Source of the DNA: a virus
Direction: 5' to 3' (one strand)
IMG/VR virus record: IMGVR_UViG_3300035195_000696
Coordinates: 1 to 57,876 of that record
DNA length: 57,876 nt
Both the position numbers and the translations under genes were made by a program. Positions 7,008 through 15,229 of this stretch are shown here, in pieces. Position 1 is the first letter of the stretch. Each line of letters starts with the position of its first letter. The notes under the pieces were generated by a model, which had not been told where the DNA came from, ran no database searches, and saw nothing but the letters and a program-made list of their open reading frames with translations.

Positions 7008-9650
7008 ATGAAATTAGCAGATGTAACAGTTGAGAACCACAGTGCAGGAGTGCAAGGCACTAACGGATTCACTATCGCTCAGACGAGCAAGATGTTCAAG
7101 ATTTTGTCAGACTCTTTGTACTCTGATAAGATTATGGCAATCATTCGAGAACTATCTACGAATGCAAACGATGCACATATCTCAGCAAAATCCGAGAGAC
7201 CATTTAAGGTAACTTTGCCTAATGCTGGCGATCCTAACTTTACTATCAGAGATTATGGTACAGGTCTAAGTCAGCAGGACATGGAAGAACTATACACAAC
7301 GTATGGTGCTAGCAACAAGAATGATAGTAATGATTTTACTGGTTGTCTTGGTCTGGGTTCTAAGAGTCCATTTGCTTATACCAAGAGTTTTACTACTGCC
7401 TCATTCTTTAATGGCAAGTGCTACACTTATGTTGCTGCTATGGATGAGTCAGGCGTTCCTAGCTTGAGCCTGTTCGGTGTTACAGACACGAGTGAGCCTA
7501 ACGGTATCCAAATTAGTTTTGCTGTGAGTCAGTCGGACTTTGAAGAGTTTACAGAGAAGGCTAAGAGAGTCTTTCATTATTTCAAGAATCAGCCTACGAT
7601 TGTTGGTGGTGTCTCTGGAAACGTGAATGACGGCACATACAGAAACAATGAGACAGTTATCTCAGGTGAAGGCTGGAAGGTTGGACGACTTGACCATCGA
7701 GACGATACCTTCCCATCTCAGTACAACAACTGTGGTGCTGGTATTATAGCTATCATGGGAAATATTGCATACCCAGTAATTGCAGAGCAAGTTATCGGTA
7801 AAGAAAAAGACCAAGAAAATGATGCTATCCGAGCATGGAACAAAGTATTCGGCAAGGTAGACTTGGCTAATTGGAAAAATCTGGTGTCAGATATACTTAG
7901 TCAAGGTTTATATCTTGAGATTAACTTTGAGATTGGTGATCTTGAAATGGATGTTAGCCGAGAAGGTTTGCAGTATACTAAAGCAACTGTCTTAAAGTTA
8001 CGTGAGAAAACTCAGTCTATATACATGAAACTTAAAGAGAATGTTTCTAAGAAACTAGAAGAAACTAACTGTCTTGTAGAAGCATACCGCACATACTACA
8101 ACCTGAATGGTATTGCAGGTGGGTACACTGCTGGTGCAGCATGGACAGATGCGGATGGCATAACTCACGAACTCTCATCTGGTAAAGACCTGAAGGTTGA
8201 GATGGACAAACAGAGTCAGCTATATGTTTTTAATTGGAAAACTACTACATATCGTTCCAAGAGAAAAGTTTATCAGACAAACATTCTGCATGGTGAAACA
8301 CTTGAAGGCAAGGCAGATTCGTACTACGACAAAACCAAGCGTAATAGTCTTAAACTATTCGTCTGTGATGTTAAGTCTGTAGAACGTGCTAAGAAGATTG
8401 CACTAGAATATTGTGAGATTCATAATGCTCAAGCGTACCTGATGATTAATACAGTCAGACCTCATGAAATGTCATTGAACGGTTTTGATGAACTGATCAA
8501 ATGGTTTGGTGGCGAAGTATTAAAAGTCAGCGACTATGCAGACTTGATCCGCAGCGGTAGCAGCGGCGGTGGTGCTAAAGGTAGAATTTCTGTTAACGAA
8601 ATGTTTGTGGTTGCTAAAACTGGTGGTCACGAAGGGCTTGAGGGCCTTGCTGGAAACAGAGACATGAACGAGTCAGGCTACCTGCGTGAACTCAGCCAAG
8701 AAATGATAGATAAACTCAGTACTTATGATGGCAAGATTATTTACGTTCCAATTAGTCGATACCAAAGTATGGATAAGATCGCAATGTATCGTATCTGTAG
8801 ACTAGCAGGCAACGAGGGTGTGAAGTTTGGTAAGGAACTACTGTCTAAAAATACAGTCTTTGCTATCAAGACAAATGCTGTTAAAAAGCTGCAAAAAGAT
8901 GGTTACAAACTGGTTAAGTTCAGTGAGTGGTTCAAGGACAAAGCAACTAAATTGTACTCCAAGCAAATTAAAGATATTGCGGTATGGTGTAAAATAAGGG
9001 AGGCTGCTGTACTTGAACTAGCTATGGAAGACGGTAGCAGAACCAATGGATACCGCAAATGCAACAAGACAGAACAACTAATGTCTGCCCATCTGTTAAA
9101 CATCTATGGTAAGGGTTTTGCTAAAGAAATTAATGATAAAGATTTGGTAGAAGCACTAGAATCATATATCACTCTATATGCTATATCCAATTTTAATCAG
9201 CCGACATTAGCTAAACCTTTTAATAACCAAGAAGTATTGGATATTATTGAGGATAAACTGGTCGAATGTGGACTGCCACCAGTTGACCCATCACGTTTGT
9301 CAACTATTAAGTCTAGGTTAAACAAGGCCATAGAGGCCGAAAATGAACTGACAAGGGCTGGCATTGGAGATATAGTGTCAATGGGCGATCTTTTAAAACA
9401 ATTCGATTGTGAGTCAATTTTGAAGGCCTTGCCGAGTATCCATGATATTCGTAAGAAATTCAAACAGGGACTTGACAGATCACCAATGCTCAAGTATACT
9501 ATAGGTATCGGAGATCAAGATTTGGAGATGAAAGACGCAAAACCAGACGGCACAATCATGCGAATGGCTGATGACAACCGATATGGTTCAATGCTCTCAA
9601 GTGTTAAGAATGTTGATCGGGACGATGTTAAGAATAGTTTTGGACTTTAA
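7008..9650 (+). CDS. rIIA: rIIA-like GHKL ATPase
   Basis: 880 aa from ATG 7008 behind TTTGGAGGAC. The N-terminal third is a GHKL ATPase: IIRELSTNANDAH (residues 46-58, with the Mg-binding Asn), TIRDYGTGLS (79-88, G1 box) and LGLGSKSPFAY (G2 box). The rest is helical and lacks the MutL or histidine-kinase partner domains. This is the arrangement of T4 rIIA, a membrane-associated protein that with rIIB affects lysis timing and exclusion of competing phages. The next gene is rIIB-like, as in T4-type phages. It is somewhat longer than T4 rIIA (about 725 aa). Assignment by motif order and neighbour; identity is low by eye. Confidence 0.75.
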   Translation: MKLADVTVENHSAGVQGTNGFTIAQTSKMFKILSDSLYSDKIMAIIRELSTNANDAHISAKSERPFKVTLPNAGDPNFTIRDYGTGLSQQDMEELYTTYGASNKNDSNDFTGCLGLGSKSPFAYTKSFTTASFFNGKCYTYVAAMDESGVPSLSLFGVTDTSEPNGIQISFAVSQSDFEEFTEKAKRVFHYFKNQPTIVGGVSGNVNDGTYRNNETVISGEGWKVGRLDHRDDTFPSQYNNCGAGIIAIMGNIAYPVIAEQVIGKEKDQENDAIRAWNKVFGKVDLANWKNLVSDILSQGLYLEINFEIGDLEMDVSREGLQYTKATVLKLREKTQSIYMKLKENVSKKLEETNCLVEAYRTYYNLNGIAGGYTAGAAWTDADGITHELSSGKDLKVEMDKQSQLYVFNWKTTTYRSKRKVYQTNILHGETLEGKADSYYDKTKRNSLKLFVCDVKSVERAKKIALEYCEIHNAQAYLMINTVRPHEMSLNGFDELIKWFGGEVLKVSDYADLIRSGSSGGGAKGRISVNEMFVVAKTGGHEGLEGLAGNRDMNESGYLRELSQEMIDKLSTYDGKIIYVPISRYQSMDKIAMYRICRLAGNEGVKFGKELLSKNTVFAIKTNAVKKLQKDGYKLVKFSEWFKDKATKLYSKQIKDIAVWCKIREAAVLELAMEDGSRTNGYRKCNKTEQLMSAHLLNIYGKGFAKEINDKDLVEALESYITLYAISNFNQPTLAKPFNNQEVLDIIEDKLVECGLPPVDPSRLSTIKSRLNKAIEAENELTRAGIGDIVSMGDLLKQFDCESILKALPSIHDIRKKFKQGLDRSPMLKYTIGIGDQDLEMKDAKPDGTIMRMADDNRYGSMLSSVKNVDRDDVKNSFGL

Positions 9651-9670
9651 TTTCACAGGAGTAAATGATT

Positions 9671-10540
9671 ATGAGTGTACCTTTTATGTTTGTTGACGGA
9701 AATTTGACAGTAATGCTGAAGGGCAAAGCCTATCAGGTTCTTCCAGATCACGTTAACTATGAGAACATTTTGGAAGTTCTGCCAACTGCAACGGAAGACG
9801 AGTTGGTGGTACTGGTTGACCTAGAAGCATCGGTTGAAGCCTACTCTTCTGGTCAGGTAGTAATTAAGGATGGCAAGGTGCTACATGCAGGTGAAGAAGT
9901 GCATGGAAGTGTAGCCAAGCGAATCCTAGAGTTTATGAGTAAGGGTCTGCCGTTTGAGCCTCTTGTAAACTTTTTAAATAATGCAATGGAAAATCCAAGT
10001 ATGCAGAGTCAAAGAGAACTCTACGATTTCTTGGAGCATGAGAATCTGCCAATTACAGAAGACGGTTGTTTTCTGGCATACAAGGCAGTAAGCAAAGACT
10101 TCAAAGATAAATGGCGTGGAGTCTTTGATAATCAAGTAGGTAGTGTTTGTGAGATGCCGAGAGCAAAAGTAGACGACAATAGAAGTGTCGGCTGTTCGCA
10201 AGGACTACATGCTGGAGCGTTGAACTATGTTGCAAACTATGGCAGCGTAGATAACAATGATCGAATCGTTATCGTTAAGATAAACCCAGCAGACGTTGTA
10301 AGTGTTCCTAGTGATTGCAACTGCGAGAAACTAAGAACCTGCAAGTACGAGGTTGTTGGTGAATACCAAGGCGAACTGCCAAAACCTTTGTATAAGGCTG
10401 AATTTGAGGAGGACGAATACCATGATGAAGAGGATATTAACGCAAATGGCGATCCAAGATGGTACTCTCCTGCTTACTGGGATTCGTTTGATGAGTACGA
10501 CGAAGACGACGAAGATTATGATGATGACGACTGCTTCTAA
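9671..10540 (+). CDS. rIIB: rIIB-like protein
   Basis: 289 aa; ATG 9671 is preferred over 9665 because AGGAG (9657-9661) is nine bases upstream. The central part has the rIIB-type motif LYDFLEHENLPITEDGCFLA, then YKAVSKDFKDKW, and later SQGLHAGALNYVANYG and KINPADVVSVPSD, a pattern shared by phage rIIB proteins. The C-terminus is extremely acidic (DEYDEDDEDYDDDDCF), possibly for contact with basic partners. It lies 20 bases after rIIA and probably forms a complex with it. The TAA is part of a hairpin (TGCTTC/GAAGCA) that leads into a tRNA-like T-arm. Confidence 0.75.
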   Translation: MSVPFMFVDGNLTVMLKGKAYQVLPDHVNYENILEVLPTATEDELVVLVDLEASVEAYSSGQVVIKDGKVLHAGEEVHGSVAKRILEFMSKGLPFEPLVNFLNNAMENPSMQSQRELYDFLEHENLPITEDGCFLAYKAVSKDFKDKWRGVFDNQVGSVCEMPRAKVDDNRSVGCSQGLHAGALNYVANYGSVDNNDRIVIVKINPADVVSVPSDCNCEKLRTCKYEVVGEYQGELPKPLYKAEFEEDEYHDEEDINANGDPRWYSPAYWDSFDEYDEDDEDYDDDDCF

Positions 10541-10594
10541 AGAAGCAATGTACATTCTGGTGAAGCAGGGTGGGTTCGATTCCCACCTGTACTT
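10531..10594 (+). ncRNA. tRNA T-arm/acceptor-like hairpin without D or anticodon arms
   Basis: Bases 10569-10587 form a canonical T-arm: a 6-bp stem GGTGGG/CCCACC around the loop TTCGATT. TGTAC (10588-10592) directly after it pairs with GTACA (10550-10554), giving an acceptor-like helix. Only 14 bases lie between GTACA and the T-arm, so there is no room for D and anticodon arms. Upstream, CTGCTTC (10531-10537) can pair with AGAAGCA at once or with GAAGCAG (10562-10568), so two folds compete across the rIIB stop codon. No CCA is encoded. It may be a tRNA remnant, an attachment-site fragment, or a mimic recognised by tRNA-processing enzymes. It is not a functional tRNA as read. Confidence 0.5.
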
Positions 10595-10616
10595 TTAAAA
10601 GAAAGGTAGAATTATT

Positions 10617-11015
10617 ATGAAAGACCCAGAACATAATGAGTTTGATGACGATGAATACAACTACTATCCACAAGAAGGCTACGATGATTTCTTTAAAGAG
10701 TTTGGTAAGATGACTCCTGAAGAAATGAATCAGAAGTGGAATGATTGGATAGAAGACGTATTAGATGAACTACTTTTTGATGGCTCGTCCATCACATTCA
10801 ATCCAAAGTTTCCTGTGAGTGGTTCACCCAATGGTGCAGAGGATCAACCTCCTCTGTACCTTGGAGTGAATCATAACGGAGAACCAGTATGGAAGAACTT
10901 TTGGTTTAAGGATTGGGGTCTGTATGGTGAATGGAAAAGCCATATGATAGAACACAGTGCATATATTTTAAAAGAACCTGAGTACTATAGAAATCTTTAC
11001 GAGCTTATGAATTGA
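10617..11015 (+). CDS. 132-aa acidic hypothetical protein
   Basis: Starts at 10617 behind GAAAGG. A Trp-, Tyr- and Asp-rich soluble protein with blocks such as MTPEEMNQKWNDWIEDVLDE and PPLYLGVNHNGEPVWKNFWF. No family is recognised. It begins 23 bases after the tRNA-like hairpin, so that structure would sit in its leader. Confidence 0.55.
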   Translation: MKDPEHNEFDDDEYNYYPQEGYDDFFKEFGKMTPEEMNQKWNDWIEDVLDELLFDGSSITFNPKFPVSGSPNGAEDQPPLYLGVNHNGEPVWKNFWFKDWGLYGEWKSHMIEHSAYILKEPEYYRNLYELMN

Positions 11016-11022
11016 GGTAATT

Positions 11023-11454
11023 ATGTCAGATGATTATGAAGAACAATTTGTTATTGATAAACTCGGAGACTTTTTACAAGCAACAAGAGTTTGGGTATAT
11101 GGAATATTTGGTTCAATGCACGATAAAGACTCTAGTGAAATACTCAAATACAGATACGATGATCTTGATGAAGAGGAAAAACAAGAGATAAATGAATACC
11201 TAACTTTAAAAGAAGTAACTACTATATCAAAAGACTACATTCGATTTGACAAAAGGGATAAACGGTTTATAATTGGAGTACATGAATACGAAAAGTTGGT
11301 ACAAGATATCACTGGCAGGTTAGTCAGTAATTTGATGAATGGCCTAGTCGCCAAGGGACAGCTTGAGTGTGCTTTCGATGATGAACAGCAAGACTTTATT
11401 TTTTGGAAACCAGAAAAGGACGGACAAGATGAAGAACAACAGGAAAACATTTAA
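11023..11454 (+). CDS. 143-aa hypothetical protein
   Basis: Starts at 11023 behind GAGG. Soluble and charged, with a helical acidic centre (LDEEEKQEINEYL) and a glutamine/glutamate-rich end. The C-terminal segment GQLECAFDDEQQDFIFWKP resembles the end of several phage hypothetical proteins, possibly a small winged fold. It overlaps the next gene by 26 bases. No function assigned. Confidence 0.55.
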   Translation: MSDDYEEQFVIDKLGDFLQATRVWVYGIFGSMHDKDSSEILKYRYDDLDEEEKQEINEYLTLKEVTTISKDYIRFDKRDKRFIIGVHEYEKLVQDITGRLVSNLMNGLVAKGQLECAFDDEQQDFIFWKPEKDGQDEEQQENI

Positions 11455-12022
11455 CGAACAGAAGCCCAAGAGGTTTGAAGGACATCTAGTATACGCATGT
11501 CCTGAATGTGAGTGTGATAATTATATAACCTTGTCAGAAGCCATGACAGAAGGCTTTATGATTGTTTGTCCTGATTGCAACTCTATATTGCGACCTCAGT
11601 TCGTTACTAAAATGAAAGTCTACTATGATGATAAGAAGGTTCCTCCTGTACCAGAACAAACACCAAGACAAACTCAACCAGTATTTAATACTCCCGAGTC
11701 TAGGCCTGAGAAGTCTGAGCCTATGCCTAAATTAGAAGACTTTGATCCTAGTAATAATAATATAGTTCCTGATCATGACTATATGCAGGATTCTAAGTTT
11801 ACTCCACTAGAAAACACTTTTGAAATTAATGTGTTGACAGATGAGCAGATATATGCTATAACTGAATCAGTGAAGGTTTTGAAAAAGTACGGTTACAGTG
11901 CAGGAGTAGCAAGTAAGCTAGCCTCTGATTGTATGAGAGAAAACTGTGCTGACCTTACGATTGACAAGAAGAAATTACTTGAACTGGTTCTCAGGAAAGA
12001 AGGAGCAAAACTAAATGAATAA
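11429..12022 (+). CDS. zinc-ribbon protein with possible RuvA domain III-like tail
   Basis: 197 aa from ATG 11429 (AAGGACGGAC upstream). Near the N-terminus CPECECDNY and CPDCNS form a CxxC...CxxC zinc ribbon. A proline/charge-rich linker follows, then a C-terminal helical module with VKVLKKYGYSAGVASKLASD and KKLLELVLRK. A GYS-containing three-helix module at the C-terminus is the layout of RuvA domain III, which docks on RuvB. The next gene, overlapping by eight bases, is RuvB-like, which supports the reading. It may recruit the helicase to DNA in place of RuvA. The domain III call is tentative; the zinc ribbon is clear. Confidence 0.5.
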   Translation: MKNNRKTFNEQKPKRFEGHLVYACPECECDNYITLSEAMTEGFMIVCPDCNSILRPQFVTKMKVYYDDKKVPPVPEQTPRQTQPVFNTPESRPEKSEPMPKLEDFDPSNNNIVPDHDYMQDSKFTPLENTFEINVLTDEQIYAITESVKVLKKYGYSAGVASKLASDCMRENCADLTIDKKKLLELVLRKEGAKLNE

Positions 12023-12905
12023 TCTACGACCAACAAATTTTGAAGATGTAATTGGACAAACAGATGTTAAAGAACGTCTGAGCATTATGATTGCAGGATG
12101 CAAAGATGGAGAAGTTATGCCTCATACATTGCTTGATGGCCCACCGGGTTTAGGTAAAACTACTTTGTCTAATGCTATTGCTAATGAGTTAGGTGTAAAG
12201 ATTCATACTCTAAATGCTGCTACGATCAGAAACATTAAGAGTCTTATACCTTACCTCATGAGTGTAGAACGTGGCAGTATCGTATTCATTGATGAGATTC
12301 ATCGTCTGCCTACTCTTGTCGAAGAGTTCCTGTATCCAGTGATGGAGGACTTCAGGCTTGATATCATGCAGGAGAATGAAGATGAAGGTATTGACATTCC
12401 TCCGTTTTGCATGATCGGTGCAACAACCAATGGAGGTAGTCTAACCCAGCCGTTTTATGATAGGTTTGTAATTAAAGAACATCTACAGTTCTATACACCT
12501 AGTGAGTTAGCTAATCTAGCTAGGTCGAATGTAAAGAGGATGGGACTTGACGAACTGACTGATGAGGAGTTACTAGATATTGCTAAACGTAGCAAGGGTA
12601 CTCCTAGAGTTCTAAATGCTAGGCTTCAGTGGTACAAGAGTTACGTGCAGTTCCATCAACGTAAGGACGATGTTGAGGCCATATTCAATAAGCAAGGTAT
12701 TGATAAGAATGGGTTTGATATTAATGATCGTAAGTACATTGATGTGTTACAGAAGAAGTTAGGTCAACCTATGGGTATCAAAAGTATTGCTACGATGTGC
12801 GGTATCTCTGAGGATACTATATCAAATAGCATTGAACCGTATATGATTAGAATGGGTTTTGTTGTTAGAACGCCTAAAGGACGGGTGTTAGGCAAAATCA
12901 GATAA
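12015..12905 (+). CDS. ruvB: RuvB-like Holliday-junction branch-migration helicase
   Basis: 296 aa, about 40 shorter than bacterial RuvB. In order: RPTNFEDVIGQ (residues 5-15), Walker A GPPGLGKTT (42-50), Walker B FIDEIHRLP (91-99), sensor 1 GATTNGG (135-141), arginine-finger region FYDRF (147-151), sensor 2 SKGTPR and a C-terminal winged helix ending in EPYMIRMGFVVRTPKGRVLG. These match RuvB more closely than clamp loaders. RuvB is a hexameric AAA+ motor that drives branch migration during recombination. It follows the zinc-ribbon protein, with no RuvA or RuvC of the cellular type in view. Likely used in recombination-dependent phage replication together with the UvsX-like protein. Confidence 0.88.
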   Translation: MNNLRPTNFEDVIGQTDVKERLSIMIAGCKDGEVMPHTLLDGPPGLGKTTLSNAIANELGVKIHTLNAATIRNIKSLIPYLMSVERGSIVFIDEIHRLPTLVEEFLYPVMEDFRLDIMQENEDEGIDIPPFCMIGATTNGGSLTQPFYDRFVIKEHLQFYTPSELANLARSNVKRMGLDELTDEELLDIAKRSKGTPRVLNARLQWYKSYVQFHQRKDDVEAIFNKQGIDKNGFDINDRKYIDVLQKKLGQPMGIKSIATMCGISEDTISNSIEPYMIRMGFVVRTPKGRVLGKIR

Positions 12906-12953
12906 AAACCTTGTCGGGGTGTATATACTCATACGAACAGGAGGTGATGTATG

Positions 12954-13337
12954 ATGAAGAAAACTATAGCCTTTGTACTGGCTTGTTTGATTGGTGGCAC
13001 AGCATATGCTAAACCGCCAGTGTTTATGAATAATTATGAGAGTGCTGTAAAAGTTAGCAACGATCTAGGTATAGATATACTGTTAGTCTTTTCAGCAGAT
13101 TGGTGCAAATATTGTAAGATGCTTAAAAGAGATTTATCTGCTAGCGTTAGCAAAGATGAACTTCAAGACCTTATAATCTGTACAATAGATGTAGATAATA
13201 ATACCTCAATGAAAAGAAAATATGGTGTGGGAGCAATCCCTGATTCAGTATTCATGTCAGAAAATAAAATCAAATCAAGAAAGAAGGGCTATAACAGTTT
13301 AAGCGGTTATCTAAAATGGCTTAAATCTAATAGGTGA
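12954..13337 (+). CDS. exported thioredoxin-fold protein
   Basis: 127 aa. ATG 12954 is preferred because the near-perfect ribosome site AGGAGGTGA (12939-12947) is optimally placed for it; ATG 12951 is too close. A signal peptide ends at about TAYA|KPP. The mature part has VFSADWCKYCKMLKRDL, a CxxC thioredoxin active site, and GVGAIPDSVFMSENK, where the cis-proline (IP) is kept. It probably works in the periplasm as a thiol reductase or oxidase, perhaps folding disulphide-bonded proteins such as the exported protease at 18212. A TATACT box at 12924 has no -35 partner. Confidence 0.75.
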   Translation: MKKTIAFVLACLIGGTAYAKPPVFMNNYESAVKVSNDLGIDILLVFSADWCKYCKMLKRDLSASVSKDELQDLIICTIDVDNNTSMKRKYGVGAIPDSVFMSENKIKSRKKGYNSLSGYLKWLKSNR

Positions 13338-13338
13338 T

Positions 13339-13644
13339 ATGGAAATACCAATATATGTTATATCTTATTTGTTTGTGTTTACTATGGGTTTTGTTGGGGG
13401 CGTTTATGTCACTAAAACAAATGCCTCATCGGATAAGCCCAGAAGTTTTTTCGACAAACAAAAAGAAGTTGAGCAAGCGAGAAAGCATAATGCAATTAAT
13501 ATCGACGATACTAAAGTTGTATTAGATAAGCATATCGCTACAGACAATTTAGAAAAGAAATTTGATTCTCTTGGTAAAACCAAGACATCAAAAGATAACA
13601 CGCAGTCAGCAATTAGTAAACTAAAAAATATGAAAGGTAAATAA
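13339..13644 (+). CDS. 101-aa membrane-anchored helical protein
   Basis: Starts one base after the preceding stop, with AGGTGAT upstream. One N-terminal transmembrane helix (IYVISYLFVFTMGFVGGVYV) is followed by about 75 charged, helical residues (DKQKEVEQARKHNAI, SAISKLKNMKGK). It ends two bases before the actin-like ATPase gene, so it may anchor or regulate those filaments. The partner idea rests on position only; no family is recognised. Confidence 0.55.
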   Translation: MEIPIYVISYLFVFTMGFVGGVYVTKTNASSDKPRSFFDKQKEVEQARKHNAINIDDTKVVLDKHIATDNLEKKFDSLGKTKTSKDNTQSAISKLKNMKGK

Positions 13645-13646
13645 TT

Positions 13647-14648
13647 ATGGTAGGGCTTGACGTAGGCACGAGTTTTATTGTTCTGTCACAATACGATGGA
13701 GACAACATTAAATTCAAAGATTTTAGAGATGCGTTTTATATTATTAAACCATCTACTCCTATAGCAAATAAAATGATTGAAAAAGGTTTGGCAGGCAAAG
13801 TGTTTGTCAAAGATGAGGACGGTTCGTTTATTCTTTTAGGTTCTGATGCTATCGACAAAGCAGTAGAACGAAACGAAACGGCTCGTCGCCCTATGCACAG
13901 AGGAGTAATCTCTGTAAAAGAAAAAGAAGCCAAGCGTGTGCTAGCATACATTTTAAAAGAAGTAGTCGGTCAGGCTGAAACTAAAGGCGAGAAACTGGTA
14001 TACTGTGTTCCTGCACAACCAGTGGATCAAGAAGATGAGGACTTTGATGTAGGCTTCCACGAAGACACGGTACAAGCTATCCTTGCAGAAGTTGGATATG
14101 ACGCGAGGTCAGTGAATGAAGCAGAAGCATTGTGTTACGCTGAGTTAGAAGATACGGACTATACTGGCATCGGAGTTAGTTGCGGTGCAGGCATGACTAA
14201 TGTTTGTGTTATGCTCAACGGTGAACCAACAGTAGTCTTTAGTACCACAAAGTCAGGTGATTGGGTTGACCGCATGAGTGCAGTTGCCACAGGTGAACCT
14301 GATAGTGTTGTACAAGTAGAGAAAGAGGGCGGTGGTTTTAAAGTCGGTGAAGCTAATGACAATCCGGTTTTAAGTGCTGTTGCTTCTTACTATGAAAGAC
14401 TTATTGATTATACTGCTAAACAATTATCCGCAGCGTTAGATGGTCACAAATCTTTACCTAAGTTTAAAGACGACATCAAGATTGTTGTTGCTGGTGGCAC
14501 ATCGAGGGCTGAAGGTTATGTAGAAAAGCTAGAGGAAAAATTGAAAGAGTCAGGGTTTCCTCTTGATATTAAAGTCGTGAAACATGCAGACGATCCATTA
14601 CATTCAGTATCGAAAGGTTGCTTGATTGCTGCAAGTCTTCTGGATTAA
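13647..14648 (+). CDS. actin-like ATPase (ParM/MreB/Hsp70 fold)
   Basis: 333 aa. The three nucleotide-binding signatures of the actin fold are present: phosphate 1 MVGLDVGTSFIVL at the start, phosphate 2 GIGVSCGAGMTNVCVML near residue 180, and adenosine motif IVVAGGTSRAEGY near 285. There is no Hsp70 substrate domain, so it is filament-type (ParM- or MreB-like). Such proteins segregate plasmids or position phage DNA. It lies two bases after a membrane coiled-coil gene, which could supply an anchor. Two bases separate it from the methyltransferase downstream. The polymer class cannot be told by eye. Confidence 0.8.
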   Translation: MVGLDVGTSFIVLSQYDGDNIKFKDFRDAFYIIKPSTPIANKMIEKGLAGKVFVKDEDGSFILLGSDAIDKAVERNETARRPMHRGVISVKEKEAKRVLAYILKEVVGQAETKGEKLVYCVPAQPVDQEDEDFDVGFHEDTVQAILAEVGYDARSVNEAEALCYAELEDTDYTGIGVSCGAGMTNVCVMLNGEPTVVFSTTKSGDWVDRMSAVATGEPDSVVQVEKEGGGFKVGEANDNPVLSAVASYYERLIDYTAKQLSAALDGHKSLPKFKDDIKIVVAGGTSRAEGYVEKLEEKLKESGFPLDIKVVKHADDPLHSVSKGCLIAASLLD

Positions 14649-14650
14649 TT

Positions 14651-15229
14651 ATGAAAAACATTAGATTTCCAAAATCAAAATTAGCAACTGAATTATTAAC
14701 AGGTTTATCTGGTATTGAGATCGGAGGGTCAGCACATAACTCCTTCGGTCTCGATACTCTTAATGTTGACTACACTGATAGCATGGACACAGTATTTAAA
14801 GACGCAGAAAGAGATATGTGTGGAGAGGCTATGTCAGTTGATATCATTGCCTTTGGAGACGACCTGCCTTTTGCAGATAGTGAATTTGACTTTGTGATTA
14901 GTTCTCATGTGATAGAACATTTCTGGTGTCCTATAAAAGCAATAAAAGAATGGCACAGAGTAACAAAGAAGGGTGGATATATCTACATTGTATGTCCACA
15001 TAAAGATAGAATATTTGATAAGAATCGTCCTGTGACAGACTCAGCAGAAATCAGGGCGAGAGAAGGAAAGCCTATGCCTGAATGCGAAGACCCGTATATA
15101 CACTGGTCAGTGTGGACTACACAGGCCTTCGTTAAACTGTGCAAAGATATGGGTTGGAATATTCACACAGTTCAAGAAGTAGACGACAAAGTAGGCAACG
15201 GCTTTACCGTAGTACTACAAAATATTTAA
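14651..15229 (+). CDS. class I SAM-dependent methyltransferase
   Basis: 192 aa from ATG 14651; a longer frame from 14618 would overlap the actin-like gene. Motif I is poorly kept (GIEIGGSAHNSFG) but the later strands are clear: DDLPFADSEFDFVISSHVIE is the motif II/III pattern of Methyltransf_11 enzymes, then EWHRVTKKGGYIYIVCPHK. These enzymes methylate small molecules or sugars. The gene is convergent with the minus-strand sugar cassette and its stop abuts that cassette's last stop with no intervening base. Confidence 0.75.
   Translation: MKNIRFPKSKLATELLTGLSGIEIGGSAHNSFGLDTLNVDYTDSMDTVFKDAERDMCGEAMSVDIIAFGDDLPFADSEFDFVISSHVIEHFWCPIKAIKEWHRVTKKGGYIYIVCPHKDRIFDKNRPVTDSAEIRAREGKPMPECEDPYIHWSVWTTQAFVKLCKDMGWNIHTVQEVDDKVGNGFTVVLQNI

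Noticed and set aside
10494-10595. Full tRNA ending in the GTGGGTTCGATTCCCAC T-arm
   Set aside because: No 5' acceptor, D-arm or anticodon stem fits in the preceding 100 bases, which code for the rIIB tail; kept only as a T-arm-like hairpin.
12911-12929. Promoter before the thioredoxin-like gene (TTGTCG and TATACT)
   Set aside because: The two boxes are only seven bases apart; only the -10-like box is plausible.
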